From NCBI RefSeq assembly GCF_932294415.1, contig NC_065538.1:40244843-40308842 (forward strand): a DNA stretch of 64,000 bases, written 5' to 3'. A program made the position numbers and the translations under genes. The notes below the pieces were generated by a model. It was not told the DNA's origin, made no database searches, and was given only the letters and a program-made list of their open reading frames with translations. Every line of letters starts with the position of its first letter. Position 1 is the first letter of the stretch. The stretch comes from Quercus robur. Lineage: Eukaryota; Streptophyta; Magnoliopsida; Fagales; Fagaceae. Shown in pieces: positions 45,441 to 57,621 of this stretch.

Positions 45441-45950
45441 ATTCACTCTCAACCAAGGTGAGCAAGACAGGGTGGACAAAGCTTAGAGGTGGGTCATCAA
45501 TGTGGATGGCTCATCCATATTATATGAGGGAGGAATTGGAATTATACTCAAGTCCTCAGAAGAAGATAAGTTGAAAAATGCAGCCCATCTACAATACCAA
45601 ACCACCAATAATGAAGCTGAATAAGAAGCCCTCCTTAAAGGATTAGAATTGGCTAAGTCTTTAGGGGCGGAATCAGTAGTCGTCCAAGGGGATTCATAGT
45701 TGATTATCAATCAAGTGAATAGAACATGTGAAGCTGAGGAAGATCGGATGAAGAAATATCTAAGTAGGGTAAAGCAGTTTGTCAAAAAATTTAAAGAAGC
45801 CAGTTTTGTTCAACTCCCAAGGGAGGAAAACATAGAAGCAGACATTTTAGCAAAAGCAGCTTTGGCAAGGAAAGCTATAGATGAGTATGACAAAGTCCAA
45901 TACATGTCGACCATAGATCTTCCAAAGATACAGCAGGTTGAAGGCGAAGA
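45441..45950 (+). pseudogene. Second, archaeal-type RNase H of element F
   Basis: Catalytic residues are recognisable in order: Asp in 'NVDGSSI' near 45505, Glu in 'NNEAE' near 45615 and Asp in 'VVQGDS' near 45690. Stops follow 'DKA', 'NNEAE' and 'GDS'. A later segment 'LPREENIEADILAKAA' (near 45820) is the conserved C-terminal Asp-containing block. A second RNase H is diagnostic for the Tat clade. Confidence 0.8.
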
Positions 45951-46059
45951 AAATTGGATGACTCTAACGTATGGAAGACTTCCGGAGGACAAAGATGAGG
46001 CCAGAAGATTGAGGATCAAACGTATAGATGAAGTACTATATAAAAAGGGCTTCTCTCAG

Positions 46060-46998
46060 CCTTAGTTAAGGTGCTTAGCTCTAGACGAATCAAACTATGT
46101 GTTGTGGGAAGTTCATAAAGGAGCATGTGGAAACCACTTAGGAGCAAGAGCACTAATCCAAAAATTCGTCCATGTAGGTTACTACTGGCCAACTATTCAA
46201 ATAGATTCTAAGGCCTACGTCAAAGTGTATGACCAATGTCAACACTTCAGCAACATCCCTAGACAACCATCGGAGTATCTCACCCTGATGATGGCCCCAT
46301 GGCCCTTTGCGCAATGGAGTTTGGATATCTTGGGCCCTTTTCCACTTGGAACCAGGCGGATGAAGTTTTTAGTAGTAGGGATCGATTATTTCACTAAGTG
46401 GGTGGAAGTAGAGCCCCTAGCAAAGATCATGCAGTAGAATGGACAAGTAGAAGTAGCAAATCGATCATTGTTGAAAATCATCAAGACTCGACTTGAGGGG
46501 GCAAAGGGAGTATGGCTAGATGAGCTACCAGGAGTTTTATGGGCTTACAGGATGACTGTGAGGACCCCCATAAGGGAAACTCCTTTCAAACTAGCCTATG
46601 GAAGTGAAGCAATGATACCTACAGAAGTGCATATGGCAAACCACAAGGTGATGAAGTATCAAGACGAGGATAACGAGGAGCAACTTCGCCTCAACCATGA
46701 TCTGATAGACGAGGTAAGGATGAACGCAAAGCAAAGGATAGCGAGGTATAAAAACCTCATGGCTAGACAATATGATGCAATGATCAAACCCAAGCACTTC
46801 AACATTGGAGACCTCATCCTAAAAAGGGTTTCTTTAACAACTAGAAATCCAACCCATTGGAAACTGGGACCTAATTGGGAAGGATCCTATAGGGTTATTA
46901 ATTGCAAAAGGCAAGGATCATATTACTTGAAGGCCCTGGATGGGAGAAAGCTAGAGCACCCTTGGAATGTCGAGCATTTAAGAAGATATTATCAATAA
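46060..46998 (+). pseudogene. Integrase of element F with core deletion
   Basis: The zinc-binding domain is present but its first Cys is Tyr (YDQCQHF near 46230). The first catalytic Asp is in 'WSLDILGPFP' near 46325. At 46436 a stop is followed directly by 'NGQVEVANRS', which is the region around the third catalytic residue (Glu). The part carrying the second Asp is gone, a deletion of very roughly 60 codons by family comparison. The C-terminal domain to 46998 is intact, with the 'WKLGPNWEGSYRV' GPY/F-like motif. Confidence 0.85.
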
Positions 46999-48177
46999 GG
47001 GGTCAGCCTGGACGAGCATCATAGACGAAATCATCCTAGACATTGTCACTCTGGACGAAATAAAGTTTGCTGCTTTCTGTTACATGTGTTTGCTTTCTGT
47101 TACATGTGTTCTTTATTAGCACTATGTGTTGAATTTTAATTCCCTAAAGGTGTATTAGTTTTTAAACTATGCACTGTGGACGAGGTCATAGACGATCCAT
47201 ATGTATTTTTAATTCCCTAAAAGGCACTAGCTTCTAAAGCATGTGCCATGCTTGTGGACGATGTTTATGTTACATATATACAGTTTGGATTTCCAATATA
47301 TGTGATGTATGAATTTCTAATTTTCATGATTTCATCCACAAGAAGGCTAACGGCCTAAGACGAGTAAAATCCTTGGACGTAGGGAGGTAATGTCTATCAA
47401 GATTTCCTTAAAATAGGGATAAAGCAAAGAAAAATAAACTTAAGGCACACTCATCTAAACAATGGACGAGGTAAAGCCTAAAGCATATTCGTCCAACTAA
47501 TGGACGTGAAAATGTGTGTGCGTAGGAATATTCAAAGTCCATGGATAAGTATAACCAGCTAAAACAATCCAATCTTTGGACGAGTAAAAAGCTAGAAACG
47601 TCTTGCCTAAAAGATGAGTCTATGGACAAAAAATAGAACCAGCTATCAAGTCTTGGGACGATTAAAGCTGGTAAAACCAATGTCATTCATAAGATGAGTT
47701 ATACTTGCAAAATTTAGAGAATGGCAAAGATGTTAAACATGAGGAAATTCTTGTCATGGACGAGCCAAATGCCTTCATGAGTGGACGGACCACACTTGAA
47801 ACCAATAAAATGGATGATGTAAATAAAAGTTCGTCCATATAATAACATGTTCAATAGTAAATGAAAAAGTGATGGAAATAAACATTCATTCATAAAAGTT
47901 TAGAAAATGGTAGACGACCACCATCCAATAACCCTTATAAAACAAAGCCTAAAAGGCAACTATTTGGAAGCTCGTCCTAAATATTATGGATGAGTAAAAT
48001 GTACTTGAATAACTTCAAACAGTCCAAAACAACAGATCTCATAAAAAAGAAGAAAGAAAGAAAGAGAAACTAAGACGATAAAATTTAACTTTCACTAAAA
48101 GGGATCATCTCCAGCGTTAGGGTCATCCTGGACAAGCTGAGTGGTGGCATCATCTTCAATATTCACATATTCAGAGC
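46999..48177 (+). repeat. Spacer of element F, dense in GGACGA/TCGTCC words
   Basis: Non-coding. GGACGA or near variants occur repeatedly at irregular spacing in either orientation (for example near 47011, 47052, 47177, 47255, 47463, 47579 and 47757; TCGTCCA near 47488 and 47831). The word also appears in the LTR and through gag and pol. A 20-bp tandem duplication ('tttctgttacatgtgtttgc' type) lies at about 47071-47109. Confidence 0.65.
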
Positions 48178-50198
48178 TCATCTAGAGGAGAGAGCTTGCA
48201 ACACCAAGTTTTCCATAGCATCTATACGAAAGTCTTCAAAGCCAGCCACGTAGTTGGTGTCCAGCAAATTTGTGAATTGTTTAGAGGCTCTGAACTCCAC
48301 TACCGCGTCTTCTTTTGCCTTATTAAGAAGGGTACTCAACTTGTCATTCCTTTTTTGAAGGTGGTAAAGATGAGTATCCTTCTTTACAATATCAACTCTG
48401 AGCTCTTTAACCAGGTTCTGCAGCTCCTTGGCCTTGTCTTTAGCCTTGGCTGCCACCTCAGCCCATCCCTTGCAGTCATTCCTAACCTCCTGGATCCTCG
48501 TCTCAAGCAAGATCCTCGTCTTGTCCATCTCCATGGCCTACCTGGATGCAGTGATGAACTTTGACATTGCCTACATAAGTGATTAAAAATTCTGTTAGAA
48601 AATCTACATATATACATATATTATTATGACAGGATGAGATAAAAGTAATTACATACCTTGAAAAGTTCATGAACAATAGAGTGCTCAAATTCTTTCAAGG
48701 ACTTGTCATAGCACACAGCCACGTTCTCACTGGTCACAACCTTCTTAAACCTTTCCCAAGCCAAATCCTAGTTTTCAAGAAGGTTCATAGGTACCCTCTA
48801 AGAAGGCTGATACGAGGCAGGCACAGTAATTTTGGACAGAGGAACTCTAGTAGGTTCAAATGAATCTATATCCTAGATTTGAATGGACAATTGCTGAGAG
48901 CTGGGAAGAGTCAGACAAGGCTGAGATTGGACCTCTTGCGGTCTTGCCTAGTTGCCTTGTCCACCACCTCCTTGCCTTTATTTTCTTTCATGGTTACCAT
49001 CCCTGAAAATAAAAATGTTAGTCACTCAATAAGTGATATTAAAATAAACTCTTAAAAAAAAGTGAGAGAGGAAAAATAAGAAGACTCACGTCAACAGACA
49101 GTAGGCTCGTGAGCTAAAACTTCTGTAGACGGCCCAGGACCAAGTCCCTAGATGGCAAGATGTTGAAGCATAACTAAAGAGTGAAAAGCCCTATCAGTAT
49201 ATAGACGAGCCTTCTGGATGCATTCAACATAGAACCTGCTCAAAGATGGTCATCTAACACCTGCAAAAAAAAAAAAAAAAAAAAAAAAAGAGAACAAAGA
49301 ATTGTTAGACGATTTTAAACAAAAATAAAATATATAATAAAATAATAAAGTGATAATAATAAACATACCTTCAAGATGAAAGTTTCCTAACTCTCCAGTA
49401 TAAGGGGCAAATGGATCCTTACTAACCTCAACAGGGTGTCTAGCCCAAAAACTAGAGATGAAGAAAAACTCCGTCTTCCAGGTCCTATCTGATGTGACAA
49501 GGGATTTTATTAGTCTACAATCTTTCCCTCTAGCTATGAATTGGTAAAAGCCAAGAGATTGGTTAATTTATGAGGGGTTGTAGCAATAGAGGAACTTGTC
49601 CACAGTAAGAGGACGATCCCCTTCAAATACCTCCCTCCACAAACTTGCATAGAGACGACTAGCCTCCATGCGTTAGGATTAAACTAACATATTCCTAAAC
49701 CTAACCTGGTGAGTAACCCCCTAGCAAAGGCATTAAGGGGCAACCTAAGACCCCCCTAAAAGGTAAGCCTCGTAAACACCTAGCCAAAACGGGGTTAACA
49801 ACACCAACCCCATGAATAGCTAACCTAGGGTTTAGGTCATCTGGAATTTGGTACCAACTCCTAAGGGATGTTAACCTCTTTTCATCCATCTTAGAGTGGA
49901 CCCCTACAACACAACTATATAACATCTCAACCTCGTCTTGAAAAGTGGACGAAGGAGCACTTGAGATACCAGCCCTAGGCCTAAACGCTGCCCTTGTCCT
50001 AAGCTGCTCTTGAAAAACCTCTAAAGGAATCCCAGGAACACCAGACATGTATTCCTCATCTGCAGTGTTCCCTCCACTACTACTATTACTACCACTACTG
50101 CTATCACTACTAGAGCCGCTAAAACTAGTAGTATCATGGTACTCGTCTATAGCCTTGTCAACGCTATTACTATACGAAGAAAGGACAATCTTAGACAT
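48178..50198 (-). pseudogene. Antisense gene of element F (Tat-clade aORF, 'putative gypsy-type transposon' family), four exons
   Basis: Opposite to gag-pol, between integrase and the 3' LTR. Exons by splice signals: 50198-49369, 49260-49090, 49002-48657 and 48570-48178. Introns of 108, 87 and 86 nt begin GTATGT, GTGAGT and GTATGT and end in CAG, CAG and TAG. Exon 1 starts with a Ser/Gly-rich acidic segment. It then holds a 'SWYQIPDDLNPRL' block and, after frame changes near 49750 and 49660, 'PNAWR' and 'LYASLWREVFEGDRPLTVDK' blocks. The last exon encodes a 100-residue coiled coil ending in 'LLDTNYVAGFEDFRIDAMEN'. Several stops and shifts make it a pseudogene. The function of such aORFs is unknown; the domain name (Transposase_28-like) is from memory. 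Confidence 0.75.
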
Positions 50199-50553
50199 CT
50201 TGAAATTTGAAGGAAAACCTAAGAAGGAGAATGAAGAGAATACCTAGCTCTAGACGAAGGAGGACTAAGGACGTAGGAATACTTCTAGACGAGGCACTGG
50301 ACTACGAATGTCAAGGGAGAAAATTTAGGAAATGAGAAAGGTAGGAGAGGAATTCCACTATTTATAGGCAATGAAGTTTGGCATTTGAAACAACGTGACC
50401 AACTAGATAACGACATGTGGCATATTCCTCGAAAAGGTAAAATGAAGCTTCTAATCACCAATAAGGTCAGGACATGTGGCATGACATCTAAAAACTAACA
50501 TAGGGACATGAAAGAACAACAACAAATTTTATAGTGCTCTGGACGACCCTTGG

Positions 50554-50566
50554 ACAAGGGGGCAAC
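50554..50566 (+). other. Polypurine tract of element F
   Basis: ACAAGGGGGCAAC directly before the 3' LTR start TGATGGTGAAC. Confidence 0.7.
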
Positions 50567-50847
50567 TGATGGTGAACTAAAAATTGAACCAAATCCAATT
50601 CGTCCATAAGAGTCGTCCAAGTTAGGAAAGCGAGAATGGCTCTACCTAGTTTTACAGTCGTCCATAGGCACACGGGTCGTCCATAAGGAAACACATGAAT
50701 GACTCCAGACACTTGTGAAAATTCTAGAAAAGTTTGTCTAAAAGAATTAGTGAATTGATCCATGTGTTACTATCCCAGGGCATTAATAAGATCCAAGTTC
50801 ATTGCTACAACTTCTTACTAAGTAGTTAACTTCCAATGACAGTTATG
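50567..50847 (+). repeat. 3' LTR of element F, truncated
   Basis: Matches the first part of the 5' LTR (33305-33550) and breaks off at about 50847 in the middle of 'acttccaatgacagttatg'. The remaining ~300 bp including the TATA box are missing and unrelated GC-rich sequence follows. No target duplication can be recovered. Confidence 0.8.
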
Positions 50848-52540
50848 ATGGCTATTTTGCCCAACCCTACCCTCGCTCCACCCCTTGTAGATTTTCCTCG
50901 CCCTACATGATGATGGGGTGGGGATAGGGCAAGATTTTTTCCCCTACACTGTGGAGTGGGGCGGGGATGAGTTTAGGCATTTTTGCCTTGCCCCGTTTTA
51001 TTAGTGTTAAAGACTTAATTTGTATTACTAAGTGTGGATGCTTGATTTTTTTCCCCAGCCTCGGGGGTCGTCGCACATTGGGTCTTTGGCGATGTGACTC
51101 TTGTGTGATTGTGTTTCTAGGGTGGGGTGTGTGTATAAGTCCCTTTTCTTATTTCTATTTTAGAAGTTGCCACCAACCATTGGTTTTTTATTAGGTGAGA
51201 TTGGTTATCTAGATGTCTAATTTATTTTAAGTTACTTAATTAACTAAACCAAAATTTAAAGGTTCATTAGTTAAGGTAAACCAAAAGTCTTTGAACCAAA
51301 GATATGGACTCGAAAATTTGGTTACGTGTAAGGAAGGTGTTAGGCACCCCACAACGCCTATCCAAAGATAGTACCTCATTTTAATTTATTCCAAACATTA
51401 ACTTTTTATAAAGAAATGAAATACTTAACATTTTGATTTTTTTTTTAGAAAATGTTTTTTTTTTTGGACCAATATACATATATACACATGAGAGTACATA
51501 TCTACATATAGCTAGTTTATATTACACCTGCAAAGGCATATAAGAGTGCCAACGGAGCTAGATTTAGACCCTACACGTGGGCAAGTTGTGAGGAAAGGAA
51601 GGGAAGCATTAGTTGAAGTAGAGAATCTTTATCTCATGCCAACAGCATGACCAATTTGGGGAGGAGTGAGATTTACACTTGACATAGACACCTAGCACTC
51701 GCACAAAAGGGAGATAGCGACCCCTTATGGTCAGATGCTACAGAACACCCCTTATTGGCTAATTTTGTGCTGGACCATATTGAGGACACATGTATCACTC
51801 TTGGCTTCCTTGATGTCCTTTTCCTTGTCTATGGCTTGCTTCCCACGTAGTAGCAGAGACACCCTTCGTTCCACTACCTTGACATTAGTGTGTTTTCTCT
51901 CTCCTCCAGCCATGGTATAGTACGACAGCTATATTAGAGTTTGTAATGAGGGAATAAGGTTTTGACACCTGTGTTAATGTACCTCACAACATTCCTCATA
52001 CTATAAGAGGAACATATTACTAAACAATTAGGGCAAAGACCTAAGGAAACAAAGTAGAAAGTTTGGGTAGGAAAGTGAGGTAGAGAAAAGGCTTTCTTTG
52101 GGAAGAACATCACCACTATACAAAGACATTGATTTTCACATAATAGAGAGCTCTAAAGAGTGAGGGACATTCTTCCCTTGCTCACCCGTTGTCAACGCCT
52201 TGCAGCTACTCGACCACCCATCGCGGCGATACTTGTGCACTTTACACATGTATGGAGGTGTGTCGTACCTCGGGTGTGTGACAGGAATGTGAGTCGATTT
52301 TATGGGAATTACCAAGGGTAAATGAAGTCGCCACCAATCATTGGGTTTTTTCTAATATATGATTGGTCACCTGACTCTATTTGATTTTATTACCGATCCT
52401 AGGTTAAGAAAAAGGTTGTTTTTCCTAATAATGTGGATTTACACCCATACATCAAAAACATGATTTACTCAAGTGTAATTTCAAAATTTTTTACAATAAA
52501 AAAAGTAAAAAACTTGGCACAATATATATATATATATATA
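50848..52540 (-). mobile_element. Mixed LTR scraps, partly reverse-oriented element-G-like
   Basis: No gene. 50848-51000 is a G/C-rich block with CCCTACCC and GGGGTGGGG in opposed orientation. At 51164-51460 and again at 52323-52500, similar sequence begins 'gaagt(t/c)gccaccaa(c/t)cattgg', which on the minus strand is a TGGCGACTTC-type primer-binding site. 51325-51360 is the inverted counterpart of 'gtgcctaacaccttcc' at 8130 in element G. The pieces look like reverse-oriented remains of G-like LTRs. Confidence 0.4.
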
Positions 52541-53841
52541 TATCATATACTATATAATAAAAGTTGGGCTTAGAATCCATGATTGCGCCATGTGGCTTCA
52601 CCAAATTGCAGAAATTTTGTTAGATTTTTAAAAATATATATAATTTTTTTTATTCTTATCTTCTTCTCCTATAATTTCTAAGCTAATAAAAATTTCAATT
52701 TGAATACAATCCAAATTCTTCGTTTAATCCTTTTATTATTAATTTATCTATAATTTCTAAGTCATTTATTTAATTAGCAATAGGAGATCTACTTCATTTA
52801 TGATTTAAGAGTTCTAGCATTCTAGGGGATTAGAATTTTGGTTTCACACTAATTGTTCATATCAACATTAATTAAAAAAAAAAAAAAAATCATAGTACGC
52901 ATATATAACTACTAATATCAACCTTTAATTTCATTTTTTATTTTTTATTTTTTAAAACACCTCATGGATAGACACAAAATTATAATTGTTCTTATTGATT
53001 TTTTCTATACATCTCTATCAATTTTTTTGAAAAATACAAAAACTTAGTTGTTGTTATCTTTTGTTTAAGTTACATATGATTCTTCGTCTAATCCTTTTTT
53101 TTTTTTTACATAAATTATATTACTACATGTCCAAAAACAACAACGATATTAGTATTTTTTTTTTAAAAAAAAAAAAAATTATATCGTATATATACGTTAA
53201 AATCACTTAACATTATATATACGTTAAAATCAACTTAAAAATTTTAGCATTATTAGTTCATATTTTTTAGATTTGAAAAAAAAAAAAAAAAAGATATAAT
53301 ATTTTGTTTTTATCTTCTTTTCCTATAATTCATACTTCCACAAATTAGACTAGCATTAGACATTTTGTTCATATCAACTTCTTCAATATAGAGTGTATAT
53401 ATATATATCAAATAATTCATAATAAATACTAGGTGAAAATGCACTTTTGGTCCCTACATTTTGGGCCTATTCTCAATTTAGTCCCTAAATTGATTTAGCT
53501 CCTAGGTCAATCTCTGATTTTTAAAAATCATTTTTAAAATAGTCCCTGCCGTCAATCCAGTGACAGAAAATGCTGAGATGGCAAACATAATACACTATTT
53601 GCTGACGTGGCTAATAAAATAAAAAAATATATATATTTAACATTTTTTAAATGCCATGTCAGCATTTTCTAAATTAAAAAAAGCCATGTCAGTTTAATTA
53701 AAAAAATAAAAATAATTTATATTTTTCAATTTCAATTTAATTCAAACTAAATTATATAAAAAAAAAAACTTTTAAATATAATAATTATTATTATTATTAT
53801 TGCTTTCATTATTTTTAAGGAGGTAAGAACACAAGAACTTG
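52541..53841. other. AT-rich repeat-derived region
   Basis: No gene. 'tatactatataataaaagttgggctta' at about 52545 resembles a Helitron-type 5' end, but no matching 3' end was found. 'tatatacgttaaaatca' is duplicated at about 53187-53234. 53438-53600 is a piece of the common 'tttggtccctacattttggg' plant repeat. Confidence 0.4.
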
Positions 53842-54232
53842 TCTATATATATATAAAACTGAAGTCTCTAAAACTTCCACAATTTTCCACGTCAGCAATA
53901 TTTAAATAAAAAAAAAAACAAAAGTTCTAATTTAAAAATAAAACCGGAAAAAAAAATTCTCTGCCACTTAAAACAAAACCTAATAATGCTTCTTCTATAA
54001 CTAAAACCCAAAAAAAATAAATAAATAAAAAAATAAACGCAAAATCAGAGAAGCCTAACATGCTCTGCCTTCTCTTTCCTCCAAAACGCAGACCACGCTC
54101 TGCCGTTCCCCCACACGCAAATCGCAGCTCAACAGCTCCACCTTCAGTCCAAAACGTAGGCCACCATCAGTCCTCTCCCACAACTCAACGGTTCCACCTT
54201 CTCCGGCACCACCCTTCTCCAGCTCCATATTT

Positions 54233-54263
<31 letters not shown>

Positions 54264-54540
54264 CAAACCAAATTCTCTTCGCAAACATTACCAGTTAGTT
54301 TTTTATTTTGTTCTATAATTTTGGTTGTTAAATATGATTTAGGGTTTTGTTTTTGGTTTTTAAATATGATTTAGGGTTTCGTTTGGGAGTGTTTCTTTTG
54401 AATGATTAGTTTAGATTGATGGGTTTGGAGCCGTAGTGGGTTTTATTTATTGGCGGCAACAAAATCCATCTGGGATTTTAGAGTTGTTATTCTATTTCAT
54501 TGTTAATAATTTTGTTATGTTTTGTGTAAGGATTTTTGCA

Positions 54541-54748
54541 CATGCCCTTGATGTTTTTGTGAGTCATTTGTTTGTGTTTGGATTTAATTTAAGTTTCTGG
54601 GTTTCTATACAAATGCAAGTATATTAATTTAGTTATTGGAGCAGCATGCCCTTGATGTTTTTGTGAGTCATTTGTTTGTGTTTGGATTTAATTTAAGTTT
54701 CTGGATTTATATACAAATGCAAGTATATTAATTTAGTTATTGAATAAT
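54541..54748 (+). repeat. Tandem duplication, two copies of a 104-bp unit
   Basis: The unit starting CATGCCCTTGATG at 54541 recurs at 54645, with the copies almost identical through 'aatttagttattg'. It is non-coding as far as can be seen. Confidence 0.85.
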
Positions 54749-55680
54749 TAACTTTTTGTTGTAGATTATTGAATTATTTTAGCCTCATGTGAATTTGTGG
54801 TTAATTATATATACTTGGTGGCAGTATTCAGTTTTGATCTTAGCCTCCCAATCCTATAGGTTTTGCTTTCATGTGTTTCAGTTTCATGGCTTTTTTTTTT
54901 TTTTTTTTTTGGTTGTGCCTATCTGGGATTTATGGTTTCATGATCGGGTTATACTTTATACTCCCTGATGTATTGTTTTCATAAACTGCTAATTCATGGT
55001 CAACTAGAATGTTTTTATTGTGAGGTGAATGTGACAGTGGTTTTGGGTTTTGAAGGTTTTCTGTTTTACTATGATATGGACTTTAGCAAAAGATTTTTAA
55101 GTTTATTTTGAGAGTGATGTTATGGTTAGCTCAAAAACCCTTTAATGTTTGTCCAGCCCTAAATTTATATGTGGGTTATGCATGGTTCCCATTGTAAATG
55201 ATTAATTTCATTAAATGTCTTTCTTATATTTGGAGGTTTTTGAAATTAAAAAAATTAACAGTTTGGAGAGTTGACCCCCCCTTTTTTTTTTACTTGAATG
55301 AATTGATAGCAGATTTCAATTTGATAGTTATAATACACTATTTGATGTGCAATATGCATTTTTTGGCAAAAATGTTGTTGTGTTAGGGGGTTGCCATTCT
55401 TCATTACTAGGAGTTTTAAAATCTGTTATCAATTCATCATAGCTTTCAAGACGCTGAATAATAATTGGTATTTGGTTTTGTTGATTTCATGCTTTCATGA
55501 TGTTGTGTAGATTTCATGCTTTGAATTTCTAATTTGTTAATGCCCTATTTTTTAATAAAAATGTTTAGTTTTGTCTTTTCTTTTATTTTTTATTTTTTTT
55601 GTAAATCTTGATGAGTTTTTGTGATTGAAACTCTCATTGGAGAATGTTATTCATGCTGTACATTCTGTTTTATTTTTAAG

Positions 55681-55767
55681 GAAGAGAGATGCAAATAAGA
55701 TGCTTAGTGAAGTGCAAAACAGGAATTCTTGGAAGACCTCCATGGACAGTGAGCATATGTGGAATAG
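55681..55767 (+). pseudogene. Exon-like fragment in the Helitron
   Basis: 87 bases between an acceptor (TATTTTTAAG, ending 55680) and a donor (GTGAGA from 55768), open in the second frame, with the peptide core NKMLSEVQNRNSWKTSM. The parent gene is not recognised. Confidence 0.3.
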
Positions 55768-56888
55768 GTGAGACCCTATCACCGTTGGTGGGGCATCACA
55801 CTATCACTATAAATATATATAAAGGGCATTTTGAAATTTTAGTTATTGTTTAAATACTTTGAACCAGACTCTCATGTTGTAGTTGCTTTATGGTTAGAAT
55901 TAATAGATACGTCTGTTTGATTGTTAGATATTCCCTTTTTTTTTTTTGGTAAACAATTTCCACACCAAGCTGTTGTTGATTAGTCATAAATTTAATTAAG
56001 TTATTTGTATGTTAGTGAGAAGAACATATATTTTCATGTTCTATGGTTCCATTAGAAGCTTTGTACTTCGGAGATATGTTTGCATACGAAAGAAGGCATT
56101 ACTCTACAATTCTACCAAATTACTCTCAGTTCTTGGTCTACACAACTTTTTGTCTTCCTCACTCATTTTTAAGGGTTTTAATCAATCAATATAATGCTGT
56201 GAAATAAATATCTTTTTTCTTTAAATTTAGGTAGTTGTGAATTTCCAATTTCTTCATCATGATAATATTCGACATCATTTTCACTATCCTCACATATGTA
56301 CGGTTCTATTTTTTGGTTCAATTTCAAAGAAATAAAAACTAATTGTTTACACCATGCATGTTTTATGTTTAGTTTAGTTATTATTTCATCTCAAGTTTAC
56401 CATTGTTTTTATTACTTCTTTATCTAATTTTTTATAAGAATCTTCTTTAAGAGCAGCATCTAGATTTTTGAAGGGTTTTGCTTGATTCTTTGTTTGGTTG
56501 CAGACCCCAGCTTCTTTTCCAGTGTCCTCCTCCTACAACCTAGGCTTCGCTGTTTATCTACAACTTTTATTTGTTAGTTGTGGTAAGGTTTGTATTTTAA
56601 ATTTTGGTATAACCATGGAAGCTAAGATTTCGTTCCTACTACTGACTATTATTTTCCACTTTCTGTCATGCACAGCAAAGGACTGAACCTATAAAGTTTA
56701 GAAGCTGTCTACAAATTCTAGCAATAGCAAATTGAAAAGGTAGAGCTGTGTTATTTTTTTCTTCCATATCTATTTTTGAAGCATATTTTGAGAGACTTCA
56801 CTGTGATCCAAGCTGATATATTGATTATTGAATCTAATAGGCAAATAGTGGTTTAAACTTCGTGTTTTTGATGAATTTGGGGATACCC

Positions 56889-56925
<37 letters not shown>

Positions 56926-57549
56926 TATGGATGAGAGAACAGGTACTTAATTTAGAGTCAAATCCCTCTCATAACAAAATTTTTTGAGTACATGAACTAA
57001 GCCATGCCTTCCTATAGCCTCTACATACTATTTTCCTTTGCCTTTATGTATTGAAGTCAATATGTGGTGATAGGCTCCTTAAGGTGTTGGACATAGATTT
57101 GCCTTATAGTAATTGGGTGGTCAGATTTTACCATATCAAAACTACCTTGAGATTTCATTTGGGAGGAGAAATTGGAAAAAAAAAAATCGTGCTAAGTGTG
57201 CTTCTTTCAGTTTTCTTTTAGAGTTCTCACATGCCCAATTAAACATTTTGTTGACTTTGGTACGAATTTTTCATGTTTACACAAAGTGAGAGAAAATTTT
57301 ATATTTGAAAGGGTTGAGATTTAAGGAACTGTTGTTGCCGTTGATATCAGTGACGATCTCTACTAATTCTTGCTACATCAATATTGGTAATATGTTTTTA
57401 GGAAGAATCTGTAACTTGATCAATTTGTGTCTTTAAATTAACCTTACCTCCCATAGAAAAGATGGGTTTTAATCTATTCTATGTATTTATTTTAATTTGT
57501 TGAAGTGTTTAATTTAAACATTTTCCTTCTATTTTTCTATGTCTAACAG

Positions 57550-57621
57550 CAAAGGTGCAATGAGAGTTAAAGATGTGTGCATCATTTTCGGAATTACTTG
57601 CGATGCGCAAACAATAGAAGA
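57550..57621 (+). pseudogene. Exon-like fragment in the Helitron
   Basis: 72 bases between an acceptor (TCTAACAG, ending 57549) and a donor (GTGAGT from 57622), open in one frame, with the peptide core RVKDVCIIFGITCDAQT. It may belong to the same captured gene as 55681-55767. The parent gene is not recognised. Confidence 0.3.

Larger units (their letters stand above)
33305..50847 (+). mobile_element. Ty3/gypsy Tat-clade element F, decayed, split by element D
   Basis: Order: 5' LTR, primer-binding site, gag, protease, RT, RNase H, a second (archaeal-type) RNase H, integrase, spacer, antisense gene, polypurine tract, truncated 3' LTR. The second RNase H plus an antisense gene downstream of pol are hallmarks of the Tat clade (Ogre/Retand/Grande group). 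Without element D it is about 9.3 kb. All pol domains carry stops or frameshifts and the integrase has lost part of its core, so it cannot move by itself. Confidence 0.88.

Noticed and set aside
54060..54374. 104-codon open frame with Pro/Ser/His-rich start
   Set aside because: It runs through a long poly(T) tract (poly-Phe). It might be part of a captured 5' UTR, but there is no protein evidence.
54541..54748. CRISPR-like direct repeats
   Set aside because: Two adjacent 104-bp copies without spacers, in a plant nuclear sequence; a simple tandem duplication.
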